Source: Gracilariopsis chorda
Taxonomy: Eukaryota; Rhodophyta; Florideophyceae; Gracilariales; Gracilariaceae
DNA: 64,000 bases
Assembly (NCBI GenBank): GCA_003194525.1
Contig: NBIV01000270.1
Coordinates: 1-64,000, forward strand
Direction of reading: 5' to 3'
A program made the translations under genes and the position numbers. This document shows positions 11,514-22,019 of the stretch, one piece after another. Under the pieces are notes generated by a model. That model searched no databases. It saw nothing but the letters and a program-made list of their open reading frames with translations, and was not told the DNA's origin. Every line of letters begins with the position of its first letter. The stretch's first letter is position 1.

Positions 11514-12341
11514 ATGGAAGCAACTGGTTCTTCTGTGTCAATCAACCTTAAACCAAATAAGCCGGAATGTTTCAGCGGCAAACGTGATGTTCTTGTCATT
11601 AACACCTGGCTCTACAAAGTGGAGCAGTATTTTGTGCTAATTCAAGTCGCCAACGCAAAAGTAATGCTATCTGATGCCAATCGAATATCTTTTGCTACGA
11701 CTTTGTTAAATGGTACAGCGGCTATTTGGTGGTATACAGTTTTGAAAGTAAACAACGTTCCACAGTCATAGAACAGTTTTGTTTCAGCTTTCAGACGTGA
11801 ATTTGTCCCGGAAGATCATGAACGGCGAGCAAGAGATTCTTTGAGAACCTGCAAACAGACTGGCACAGTTGCCACTTATCTCTTGGAATTCCGTAATATT
11901 GTGCTCACTATCCCCGATATGAGCTCCAGCGAAAAGTGGGATAAGTTTGTTAGCAGACTCAAGTCCAAAATTCAGTTTGAAGTAAGGAAATCAAACTTTG
12001 TCGAATTTGAGGAAGCTACGAAAATCGCAATGCGTGTGGAAGCTGCCTTTGCTGGGGTTTCAATTGATGAGAAGTCTTCCGGTGTGGGATCTTCGTGTGG
12101 CTCTCATGCACAGTATACGCCAATGGAGGTGGACAACGCTGAATTTCGTCGTACCGACCGGTCGAAGCAGCGTCTTCTCGACATTCGAAATAATGCCTGT
12201 TTCAAGTGCCACAAACCGGGGTGTCGTCCATGGAAACATCGCACACCTTCGCACCGTCAGGCATCTGTTTCCAACATTGAAACAGCATTGCAATTAGAAG
12301 AGAGCGCTTGCGACGATAGTTCTCATAGCTCGGAAAACTAA
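11514..12341 (+). pseudogene. Family B gag with an in-frame stop
   Basis: Gag starts at the ATG at 11514, just after the candidate primer site, and runs in one frame to 12341. An in-frame TAG at 11769-11771 interrupts it. Retrotransposon-gag features are visible (FSGKRDVLVINTWLYKVEQYF, AAIWWYTVL, then VATYLLEFRNIV). Near the C-terminus, CFKCHKPGCRPWKH has zinc-knuckle spacing but the third and fourth ligands are C and H rather than H and C. The gag frame ends before pol, which is in another frame, so expression of pol would have needed a frameshift. Confidence 0.85.
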
Positions 12342-12394
12342 AGCGTCCTTTCGAAAATAATAAGAGCACGTCGAAAGGACATTGTTGCAGTAAC

Positions 12395-14828
12395 GTGTCG
12401 TATCACTCTGACTCGGCTCAGAGTTCGCTGGCTATTCGTTGCATTCGCTTGATGGTCATGTCGGGAACGTTCAATGATATTCCCGTTCGAATACTCAAAG
12501 ACGATGGATGTACCTCTAATGTGGTTTCGAGGGAGTTTGCTCAATCATATAGAGATGAGTTTGAGTTTCATCCGATCGGACTGGAGGTTTGCCATTCTAA
12601 GAAGGGTTCCATTGAAGTAGCTACCGAAATGGTGGTTAATGGCACTATTTGCATTGAGCAGCATGTGTACACAGGCAATTGGATAGTAGCAGATGCACGG
12701 TATGACGTACTGTTGGGCATGCCTTGGCATGCAGACTGTAAACCTCACACGGATTACGAGGCTCGTACAGTGACGGTTAACGGCAGAATGTTGACAGCAG
12801 ACTCCGTAGAAAGGCAAGAACCATCCAGTGTGACACCTATGTCAGTTAAGCAGTTTCGGCGCCGACTTAGCCGTGGTAGATCGGGTATGCAGGTCTTTCC
12901 CGTAGTTCAGGTGAGCAGCTCAGAATTTTCTGAGAGTGTAGTTTCAAAACCGCATCCAAAGGTCGATCTCCTGAAAAACGAAGATGAGGATCTACGCGAC
13001 ATACTCTGCGAGTTTGAGGATGTTTTTCAGAACGAGTTACCTCCTGGCCTCCCTCCCACGCGGGATGTTGACCACGCCCTTGAAGTCTTCCCCGATTCTA
13101 CTCCCCCGCACCGTGCCCCTTATCAGATGTCTCCTGCAGAGCTGCTGGCTGCCCGCGAATATGTGGACAAACTTTTAAAGTCTGGTAAGATCCGTCCCAG
13201 TCGTTCGCCATATGGTGCTCCTTTATTTTCTCTCAAGGAACCGGGGCGAGCTCTACGTGGTGTTGTGGATTACCGCGCATTGAATCGCATCACAAAGCGC
13301 AATAATGCTCCACTTCCCCATTGTGACGAAATGTTTGATCGTCTGGGGCAAGCTCGCTACTTTTCAAAGTTGGACTTGAAAACCGGGTGCCAGTTTGAAT
13401 ATATGGTCATGCCCATGGGACTCTGCAACGCTCCGGCATCCTTCCAATCACTCATGAATTCCGTTTTGCATGATTACATCGACCGTTTCCTCGTCGTGTA
13501 TATTGATGATATCTTGATTTACAGCCGGACCCGACAGGAACATTTAGAACACATTCGTTCCGTTTTGGAGCGACTGCGCAAGCATAAGCTGCATGCTTCT
13601 CCAAAGAAATGCTCCTTCATGTCACCCGAAACAGAATTTCTCGGATTGAAAGTCGGTCGGGATGGGCTCGCTGTGCACCCTGGCAAAATTGAGGTCATCA
13701 AGAATTGGCCGAGACCTGTCAATATTACGGAGCTTCGCAGCTTTCTTGGGCTTGTACAGTTCTTCCGTCGTTTTATTCCTCAGTTCTCGCTGAGAGCGGC
13801 TCCGCTCGCCTTTCTCACGCGAAAAGGCGCAACTATCAGAGATTGGAACGAGGAGTGTCAACGTACGTTTTCGGAACTGAAACAGGCCCTCATCTCTGCT
13901 CCTATCCTGGTCCCGCCGGATTGGTCTAAGCCGTTTCGACTTCACATTGATGCGTCACAGATGGCAGTTGGTGCCACTCTTACGCAGTTGGATGATCATA
14001 ATCAAGACCGTGTCATAGCTTATACATCCCGGAAATTGACCTCCGCGGAGCAGAACTATACCGCGAATGACCGGGAGCTTCTGGCACTCGTTTTTGGATT
14101 ACAACGTTTCCGTTGTTATCTTGAAGGATCAAATTTTGATGCCTTCACGGACAGCCAAGTGGTAGAGCATTTTTTGACGAAGAAGTCGTTAAGTCGTCGT
14201 GAAGCCAGATGGTTGGATGTACTGGCTACGTTCAACATTCGCCAGGTCAACTTGGTCAGCGGGAAATTGCATGTCTTGGGTGACTCATTGTCACGAATCC
14301 TCGATCGTGCGGTGATCCAACAGATACAGTGTGTGACCCCATCTTTTTCGGAGCTCGAAGAAGTCATTTCTGAGTATGAAAAGGATCAATTCTTTGGACA
14401 AATAGTTGCAGCTATTGCCAGCAAGTGGCCTGAGGACGCTAAGCTACGCAAACGACTGGAACTCATGTTGCCCTTGTTTTCAAAGGATGGCTGGCGCCTA
14501 CTCTATAAGAGAAAGCTTTGTGTGCCCTCTTATTGTCGTCGCAAAGTCCTGGAGCTGGCTCATGACTCAAAGATAGGAGGCCACTTTGCATTCTCCAAGA
14601 CACTTGCGAGGTTGGCTGAATTTCATTGGAAACACAAGGCCAAGGATGTGAAGCGATATTGTGCTGGTTTTGGCATTTGTCAGCAACAGAAAGACTATTC
14701 GGGACAGATGTTGAATGATTCTACACCTCTCCCAGTCCCGATGCGACGATGGGGCATGCTTGCCACAGACTTTATTGTCAAACTGCCAAAGACGGATCGT
14801 GGATTTGATGCCATTGCTACGTGGGTCG
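12395..14828 (+). pseudogene. Family B pol, protease to integrase N-terminus
   Basis: The frame encodes an aspartic protease with an unusual DDG triad (ILKDDGCTSN) and an RT (VVDYRALNRIT, FSKLDLKTG, MPMGLCNAPASF, YIDD). RNase H follows (HIDASQMAVGATL, DSLSRI), then the HHCC integrase module (HDSKIGGH, CAGFGIC) and the first strand of the integrase core (LATDFIVKLP). The RT lacks roughly twenty residues between DLKTG (about 13387) and FEYMVMPMGL (about 13399), the stretch that normally holds part of the palm, with the frame preserved. At 14829 a solo LTR splits the integrase. The frame is open upstream of the first ATG-like codon, so the start cannot be set; the part before the protease probably overlapped gag. 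Confidence 0.87.
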
Positions 14829-15662
14829 TGTGGTACAATGCCCTAAAGGGGAAAAAACAGCGAAAGACGTCCGAGATCTTCCTCTCACGAGGTGAACCCA
14901 GATGGGTAGAGCCCTCCCGGAGGTGTCACGGCGAAGCCAGTTTGTAAGACCAGGGACACCTGTCGCGACTTGCGCAGGGAGGTGAAGGCGAAGAATCGGT
15001 ATCCGCGTGAGCGGGGTGTGATCCTCAGTAGAGGTATGTTTCCACGTGAGTGGGGAAGTGTGATTGGGTGCACACAGGAGGGCCGCAGGTAGCGGGATGT
15101 ACTACCCTGAAAGGGGGAAAAGGAGGAGAGTGAAGGGAAAGGAGGAAGAGTGGGCGAGGGTGAGTCGCGAGAGCGACGAACAAATACGGCAATGCCGGTG
15201 GACAGGATTCCCTATACAGGGCGAAACACCAATGTGATTGGAACAATTATACTCCCAAGGATGGGCTTCTTTAGATATGCAAGGGGGTTAGATGTCCCGT
15301 GGTTTACGGCGTTTCCCTCCAAGGAGGAGTAGAGCACGCGCGCAAGCGGCAACAACTAGAGCCAACTCCCCAGGTTGGGGTCCCTTGTTGGGGAAGGTTT
15401 ACTGGTGTGACGGCAGTGCGCCGTCGCACTAAGTACTAGCTTCCCAGAAATGGGTGTGAAAATAGTAAATAAAATCAACTAAAATACTCCACATTTCGTG
15501 GCAACATCCATTACTGTGGCCAACCGCCAATTGACCCAAAACCGTGTCCCACTTGTCCATACCCACTATTGTGGGGCGTAGTTCATATACACACTACACA
15601 ACCGACAATATCGGGAAAACGATCAAGTACCAGGAATCCCTCCTTGAGGGCATTGCACTTCA
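14829..15662 (-). repeat. Solo LTR of the family C lineage inside family B integrase
   Basis: An 834-base sequence is the reverse complement of a diverged copy of the family C LTR (42512-43337). Its ends are TGTGGTACAATGCC and, on the other strand, TGAAGTGCAATGCC, an imperfect terminal inverted repeat. It is flanked by GGTCG on both sides (14824-14828 and 15663-15667). The integrase frame resumes exactly after the duplication. No internal element sequence remains, so this is a solo LTR left by LTR-LTR recombination. It post-dates the family B insertion. Confidence 0.9.
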
Positions 15663-16830
15663 GGTCGACAGATTGTCAAGAAGAGTGAGATTTGTTGCAT
15701 GTAAGGAATCTGACAAAGCATCGGAAGTTGCAAACGCTTTCTTTACTCACATCTTTCCACATCATGGATTCCCTGATTCTATTATCTCTGATCGTGACCC
15801 AAGGTTCATCCCTTCCTTTTGGCAGGAGCTTATGTGGCTCTGCGGCGTGAAGACACGCATGTCTTCGGCTCGTCATCTTCAAACGGATGGATCATCCGAA
15901 GTGATGAATCGCATGTTTGAAAACTATATACGATGCTTCTGTTCGTTTGAGCAAACGGATTGGGACCTACTGCTACCTAGTGCCGAGTTTGCTTACTACT
16001 CTTCCGTTTCTGAGGATATTGGACTGTCGCCTTTTGAAGTCGATCTAGGGTGGAAGCCAAAAGGGCCGCTTGACTCTTTATTTCAGACTACGCCATCGCT
16101 TGAGGCGTTGTCAGACTTCCGAGACCGCCTCCAAGCTGTGGCTGACGATGCTACATATGCTCATGAGCTAGCAAAGGCGCGACAAACAGTAGAAGCCAGT
16201 GTGCACTTCAAGAAGCCAACGTATAAGGTGGGAGATAAGATTTGGGTCTCGCGAAAGCTGTTTCGTGACTCATACTCTAAAGCACAGGACTCGTCTAAGC
16301 TTTCGGCGCGACGGTTTGGGCCTTTTCGAATTCTGGAGCTGGTTGGGAAGAATGCAGTACGGTTGGAGTTTCCCGCTAACATTCGGACGTACCCGGTGGT
16401 TCATGTTTCTCACACAAAGCCACATCAGGAGCCGCCGGCCAGCATTGGGCAGTCGCCTCGTCAGACCCCCTCTCCAATTTCTCAGTCGTATGGAAGCAAT
16501 TTGTACAACGTAGATTGCATCTTGGCCCACCGCAAGCGCGGTAGAGGATACCAATGGCTCACACTGTTGGAAAATTCTCACGCTCACGAGGCTCAGTGGC
16601 AACCGACGAGAGATTTTGTCGATGCCGACGGTACACTAACTAAGGCATTTCGCGACTACATTGTAGACCAAAAATCTTCTTTCTCATTTGCATTGACGTG
16701 GACGTCAATGAAGATAGAGGGCAATGGTGCAACAATGTTTATTGGAATTGAAATTATCCTGCTTGTAATTGGATGTCAGGATAGACCAGGTGCACGATAT
16801 TGTAATTGTGCAGCACAGAAGAAGCGTTGA
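15663..16830 (+). pseudogene. Family B integrase core and chromodomain-like tail
   Basis: This is the continuation of family B pol after the solo LTR. The integrase core carries the second Asp (SDRDPRFIPSF) and a Glu-region helix in which the usual NG is SS (QTDGSSEVMNRM). These are followed by the GPY/F-like module (FGPFRILELVGKNAVRLEFP) and VVHVSHTKPH. A C-terminal module then resembles a chromodomain (VDCILAHRKRGRGYQW, then WQPTRDFV). The frame has no stop before the polypurine tract and runs about 100 bases into the 3' LTR, ending at 16830. The C-terminal residues are therefore encoded by U3. Confidence 0.85.
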
Positions 16831-16943
16831 AAGAAGCTTTGGGGAACGGCATATAAGCCGCTGTAGAATGATAGAAACATGAAACAGAAAGAACATCGAC
16901 CTGTCAGAGAACAGAGCCTCTATATTCTACATCCCTTGTTGCA
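16728..16943 (+). repeat. 3' LTR of family B
   Basis: A 216-base LTR paired with 11280-11495, with the same TGCAAC...GTTGCA ends. It is followed directly by the right AGCCC target duplication and then NOT1 coding sequence on the minus strand. Confidence 0.9.
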
Positions 16944-17280
16944 AGCCCGCCATTCAGATATGGATTTTGACGTGTTGGCCACCACTATTCAAACAACAGG
17001 GCCGATAGAAGAGTTTTCTGGATCGCCGCAAAAGGGAGCAAACAGGTGAAACATAGTGTGGCTATCGAGAGAGAGAGACTCTGATGGACCACCTGTATTT
17101 AGGAAAAGCATAGCAGAGCCCGCGGCGGCTTCTGATGGACTACTAAATTGAGCGACTGTTCTCGCTAGGGTAGCAATATTCGATAGCGTTGAAGCTTCAG
17201 GACCAAGGTCCTGCAGAAGACGTTGAAATGGAAGAGTTGGTGAAGGACGAAAATGGTGGAAGCTTGGAATCGATTTGTCT
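16944..17280 (-). pseudogene. NOT1: NOT1 pseudogene, upstream portion
   Basis: On the minus strand this segment continues NOT1 towards its N-terminus. The motif FQRLLQDLGPEASTLSNI followed by VAQFSSPSEAAAGSAMLF matches the NOT1 region just before the block that begins at 11279. The frame is broken by a TGA at 16991-16989, between this part and the SEWRA junction; a lost small intron is the alternative. Upstream of about 17280 the reading becomes arginine-rich and low-complexity and I cannot align it to NOT1. The N-terminal few hundred residues of the protein therefore appear to be missing here. Confidence 0.7.
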
Positions 17281-18915
17281 GTAGAAGCAGAAATACGTTT
17301 AAAGCTGGTGCTTAGGCGAAAACGGGCGGGGGAGTAGCCCAAGCCCAAAAAGGTGGCAGAGCGCAATATCGGAAAAGTCCTTACGGGAGAGGTTTTGCCG
17401 CTGTCTCTTTTGAGGCGGCGCCGTCTGCGGCGGTGAGTAAGCAAGACAGAGATACCACGCTCAGTCTTCGAACGAGATAGCATGAAGCGCAACTTGAGTC
17501 TCTGCTCGGTGTTCGACAGAACCGGGAAGGGTTGCCATAACGGTATGCGCGCGTATGACGAGATACAGTGGCTGGGAAACGTCGAGTTTCAGTGTGGCGA
17601 GGAGGATACAAATACCTTTGTACTTGGGATCTGGTTTCGTGGGACAAGAATCGCTGCCTGCCAACGTACGCGGCCCGTACACCAATTTCGTAGCAGTTTA
17701 TGTAGGCTCGCTCCCAGTGCGTGCACATCCGGCGACGCCGTCTGAGATGTCACCGCGTCTGTAGTTTCATACAACGTCAAGGGCCAGAAGTATGTGACCA
17801 AAAGTAGGATCGAGTAGTATCGAGCTCGGACACATTCTTCACCAACAGTACTCGGCCATGAAGAGAACCCGTTTCGAACTCGTGTCGATCCACTCTGACG
17901 ATACGGACACTAAACGGACACAAACAGCCCCAAACAATAAAAACGAAAAAATCGACCCGTGCACGAAAGCCATATGCTGGACACGTTTCGAACCATGCAT
18001 TACGTATTGGCCTATGATACAGCCCCTTACAGTACCATAATTGGTCACCTATGATGTTCATAGGGGATGCTTTCCGTTGGGGTCAGCTCGCGGCACTGTA
18101 TATAGTGCGCTGCTGGATGTTCCACCTCCAGGGAAGTAAAACAAGCACCCCCGAGGCTGGTTCTAGTTCGTCTGGTTCAAACGCGTGATACTCACCTTCA
18201 GTTACACTATTATGCCATCCTATAGGTGTGGTTTCTGAGCTGCCGATACCCAGCGCGTCCTATAGCAGCGCCTGTGTAAGATTATCGTCCGCCCATTGAA
18301 CCCGCTCTGCGCTTGATGCTTGCGGATCTTCTTTCAGGATTCCATCGGTCGCCGTTCCTGTATTAGAAAAACAACCACCTATTGGAATCCATCTGTTAGG
18401 CTGAATCTAAAAGTCCTAGTTTACGGAATTTGTGCCCACCACTGGCTGTATCACAGACTGTGGCATCCACAACCAAATGGTTATAGCGTTTCCAGAAAGG
18501 TATCTAGTGTTCCTATATTACCTTGAACCGACCAAATAGGCAACGAAAATGCAAAAAACCCCAAAGAAATGACGTGGGCTTTACAAGGCGAATACTCCAC
18601 TCGGTCCACCAGGTGAGATTTCCTACACAATTCTCTGAGGTTTTGGTGCACTCATCCTGTAGGTAAGCTGTATGCGCTTCATTCCGTTGGTTTTCGCTTT
18701 CAATGGCCCAGGAACTTCGGAGTTATCTGAGGTCCCAATTCGACGTTATCGTGCAAACTTCGGGAGGAACCGGTTTTGGGACAGTGAGTGGAGGCAAGCG
18801 GGAGGCAGTTCCTTGACAATCCTGGCCAGAGCCTCGGCTCCTATTGGCCAGTGGCTGATTTGCTACGCGCTAACACAAATTTGTGGCCAGAGATACCCCC
18901 CTCCTTAAGGTCACG
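17281..18915. other. Gene-poor stretch, no recognisable feature
   Basis: About 1.6 kb next to the NOT1 fragment contains only short overlapping frames on both strands. None has a motif I recognise, and I see no tRNA-like structure or LTR pair. A related phrase (GTTTCGAACYNTG) occurs twice, near 17870 and 17985, but this is too little to call a repeat. Confidence 0.4.
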
Positions 18916-20479
18916 CTACGTATGGCATGTTTTGGACCAATAGCGGGCTATAAAATTGTCGGGTATGGCTGACCGCGGGAGCCAGGTACCATTTTTAGGC
19001 TTGTAGCCAAACCACCGGACTTTGTAGCGCACTTCTTCTTCATCTTTCAGCCCAGTGGAGCCGATGCGATCAATTACATAGTCCTGTTGGTCGTTTAACC
19101 CGGCGTTCTCTAGTAAATCCAATTTGTCCAAAAGACTATATCCGTTGGTGTCCAAAAAAATAACGTAAGGCACAATCCAGGGGTCATAAATTTCTCCAAG
19201 AAGCAGCATATCGGCCAGAGGCCCGTAGCCATCTGGGCAAGGGCCTTCTGGTTCTGCCGGGACGCGTGGTTCCTCAAGAACCGTAGGGTTAGTAACCAGG
19301 GGTTCTGTGGCTGTGGCGTGCTGGGTTTGGGCAGCCGGCTGAGCGTGCAAGTCTCCTGGGGCACTAGAATGTGGACGAGGGGCCAGGGAGATTGGGTTAG
19401 TGGTGACGGCGTCCTGAAGGCCATCAAGGTCAATAGTACTCGTAAGTCCTCTGGACTTGAGAACCTTGAAGGGCCTGTGGACTCAGGTAACATTTTTTTG
19501 ATGGTGTTCCCGGCTTCGTGGTTTTCTTTCGGTGGTCTGTCCAAATGGAGATAATCTCCTAAAACTATTTGCGGCGTAAACCAAACGGATCTATCAAAGT
19601 CGGCCTTATTACGTGCCTGCACTTTGTCTAATGTGTTTTTTGCCACCCGAAGGAAGGCATCAACTTGCTTAGACGAATACCGCTTGGCCATGGGCGTGGA
19701 TCATTTCTCTTGTTATGTCCTGAGGTGTGAAGGTGTCCTACAGGTCAACCATGTACGGCGTCGGGGCACGTACGAGGGTGAAGTCGAAGGGAGTGGTACC
19801 AGTGGATTTATAAACTTGAGTATTATATGCATAAACCAAAAGCTGGACATAGTCATCCCAGTCCAATTGGTGCAACGTAATGAATTAACCTCGTGACCAG
19901 GGTTCTGTTGATCCTTTCGGCTTGTCCATTGGTTTGAGGGTGATACACGGTGCTAAGGAGATGGTTTATACATAGGTCTGAGCACACGTGCTCGAAAAAA
20001 TTAGAGATAAACTGAGAGCCATTGTCCGTAAGGGGGTCAACCAGAAGTCCATAAGGATATATCCAATGGACAAGAAAATTCATTGCGACGTCGGTTGCGG
20101 TTGTGGATTAAAGCGGAATTGCGCCGGTTAACTGGTAAACCGATCGTTAATCACTAATATAAACCGGTTACTATGGCTGGATTTCGGGAATGGCCCTAGG
20201 ATGTCCATCGCGATGAACTCCAAAGGCCTGTCCGTTGAGAATAGCGTCAGTTTTCCTCTGTGTAACGCTTTTGTCCATCAGATGTTTGCACATCCCACAC
20301 AAGTCCTTGTTTTTTTCCATCACATCGTTGGACATAATGGGCCAGTAGACAGATTTCCTGAGGGTCTGGTACATCTTCGTACCTTCAGGATGGCCAGGTA
20401 ATCTCGGGTAGTGAGTGAGGTATAGCAGGAGTGCTCGCAAGGCTTTGGGCATCACCGTTTGCAGGGCACATTTCGGCAT
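18916..20479 (-). pseudogene. Decayed chromodomain Ty3 element, integrase end
   Basis: Read on the minus strand this is the 3' third of a gypsy pol in several frames. The HHCC module lies at 20479-20171 (HYPRLPGHPEGTKM, CGMCKHL). The integrase core is at 20083-19853 (PLTDNGSQF, YHPQTNGQAERINRTL). A GPY/linker-like segment lies at about 19691-19400. A chromodomain lies at about 19090-18940 (YVIDRIGSTG, EVRYKVRWFGYKPKNGTWLP). The second aromatic region and W of the chromodomain are well kept. No RT, RNase H or LTR could be found, so this is a truncated, old copy. Confidence 0.85.
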
Positions 20480-20639
20480 AGTCTTCTAAACTATCAGAGT
20501 CGATGTTAGCTGCAGCCATTTTAGGCCAAGACTGAAGAATACAGAAGTTGTTTCCAGATCCAGAGAGAAGTGTTGCGGAAGCCAGGATATGTTTGCTGTT
20601 CGCTTGATTCGGATGACAGTTTCCAGACTAAAATTGCTG

Positions 20640-21130
20640 AACAGCTGAAATAGCTACGAGATTGCGACCGCGGCAGCTTTGAAGTCATTATTTTCTGGAA
20701 CTGATGGGGGCTTGAGACTAGGATCGGCAATGGCAGAGGATGTCATGAGTGCTTTGAGCCTGTCATGATTCTCGTCAGCCAAGGCCATAACTTGACGGCA
20801 GCTCATTTTCTTCAACGTCTCCAAGTTCTGGTTATCGGTGCTGGTTACATTGTTCATGGCTGCGATAGGCTCCGGACCGCAGAAGCACAACAAGTCTTCA
20901 AGAAGCTGGTTTCTGGAGAGAATTGGGTCAAAGCGGGTTTGAAATTCTGGTGGTCGGCTTTGCGAGATCTCTTTATGCTGAATCACGCCAATCCTCGTAA
21001 GAAAAAAAGCTGGACCTTTGGATCAGAGATTACAGAACTGAATTATAATGTTTTGGGCTGTAGTTGGAGGGTTTTCTTGAGTATGGACGGCTCCCGCTTG
21101 AACCAAAGCAGCCAAAGGCAGATTTAGAGC
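20640..21130 (-). other. Unrecognised possible coding remnant
   Basis: From an ATG near 21129 the minus strand reads about 160 codons to 20654, with a single internal stop. The composition is protein-like (QNIIIQFCNL, then GPAFFLTRIGVIQHKEIS, RNQLLEDLLCFCG, LKKMSCRQVMALADENHDR). I do not recognise the family. It sits between the chromodomain element end and a recombinase fragment, so it may be an accessory or gag-like ORF of either, or a host pseudogene. Confidence 0.3.
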
Positions 21131-21457
21131 CATAAGATCATCAGGAGACAAGATTCAGAGTATAGGTTTCTGCTAGACGGGGAGAGCTTGTGCTGGAGCT
21201 TCGTTGATAGAAACGTTCATTGCGATTTGGAAAAAGGTACGAGTAGCATTCAGCTCCCAGACCAATGAGGCGTGATGGGTACATACAGCTCAAGGCGGAA
21301 GATTTGTACGAATATTTGGAGGGCTTAGAAATGTTTTAAAAGGGCATGTATAGCCTTTAACAGCGGTCAAGGAAGGTGCCATGACCGTTTCATGACCGTT
21401 TCAGAAGCTGGAGAAAGGTCCGAGCGCTTTCTGTAATCATATCCTGCCCAGTGCTTG

Positions 21458-21871
21458 TTATATCATGTTTAGTATCCATGACTTTCCAATGTCCAGGTAA
21501 TATCTCATTGAGGCCAACAGTTTCCATCGGCCGTTGATAGCTATCCGCTCAATAGAAACCTCGTTAATGTAGTCCTCAGTAGCCATGCAGATGCGCGCAG
21601 AATGTGTTGTAATCTTTGAGTTTGGTATTTTAAACGCTACTGCAGCGGACTTAATAGTTTGCAGGTAGGCCTGTAATGATACATTCTGAACAAACAACCT
21701 TTGCTGCGGCTTTTTGGTCTTGTATAGCACGAGATAAACGACGATATTTGGGTAAGTAATGGCAAAAAACTGCATTCTGTGAGTCTTACGAAATGTTTTT
21801 GCGATAAAAATGTTAACACCTGAGACCAAGGAACCGCAACTAGAAAGTCGTACGTCTCCGGGGAATGCCAC
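21458..21871 (-). pseudogene. Tyrosine recombinase fragment (Crypton/DIRS-like)
   Basis: A 137-residue minus-strand frame ends in a tyrosine-recombinase C-terminal box. H-x-x-R is visible as HSAR, followed about 20 residues later by the GRW motif and then the RYYL catalytic tyrosine segment. The N-terminal arginine box is absent or unrecognisable, and no start fits. Crypton and DIRS elements are the usual eukaryotic carriers of such enzymes. No RT or inverted terminal repeats were seen nearby, so the carrier cannot be named. This is a remnant. Confidence 0.65.
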
Positions 21872-22019
21872 ATGGTCTCATTGGAGCTTTCGCGCTTCTG
21901 AAACTCGCAAATATGCTCTGTAAGAAGTTAGCAGACCCGCAACTGCCTGTATAGTTGGGAAATGTAAAGTTGTCGTCTCCAGGTTCACACTAAATGCGCA
22001 GCAAGCATAGAGCATTGCC

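Larger units (their letters stand above)
11280..16943 (+). mobile_element. Ty3/gypsy element, family B, inserted in NOT1
   Basis: A complete 5664-base element with 216-base LTRs (11280-11495 and 16728-16943). The termini are perfect TGCAAC/GTTGCA inverted repeats. It is flanked by the 5-base target duplication AGCCC (11275-11279 and 16944-16948). Removing the element together with one AGCCC rejoins the NOT1 frame through a conserved segment around SEWRADVIVQ, confirming insertion into a coding exon. A candidate primer site TGGTACGCATCGC starts at 11497 and a purine-rich tract precedes the right LTR. The interior has a nonsense codon in gag, an internal RT deletion and an inserted solo LTR, so the element is dead. 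Confidence 0.92.

Noticed and set aside
16950..17040. Plus-strand reading DMDFDVLATTIQTT next to family B resembling a NOT1 segment and suggesting an inversion
   Set aside because: The minus strand continues NOT1 correctly through SEWRADVIVQ once family B and one AGCCC are removed, so the plus-strand similarity is coincidental.
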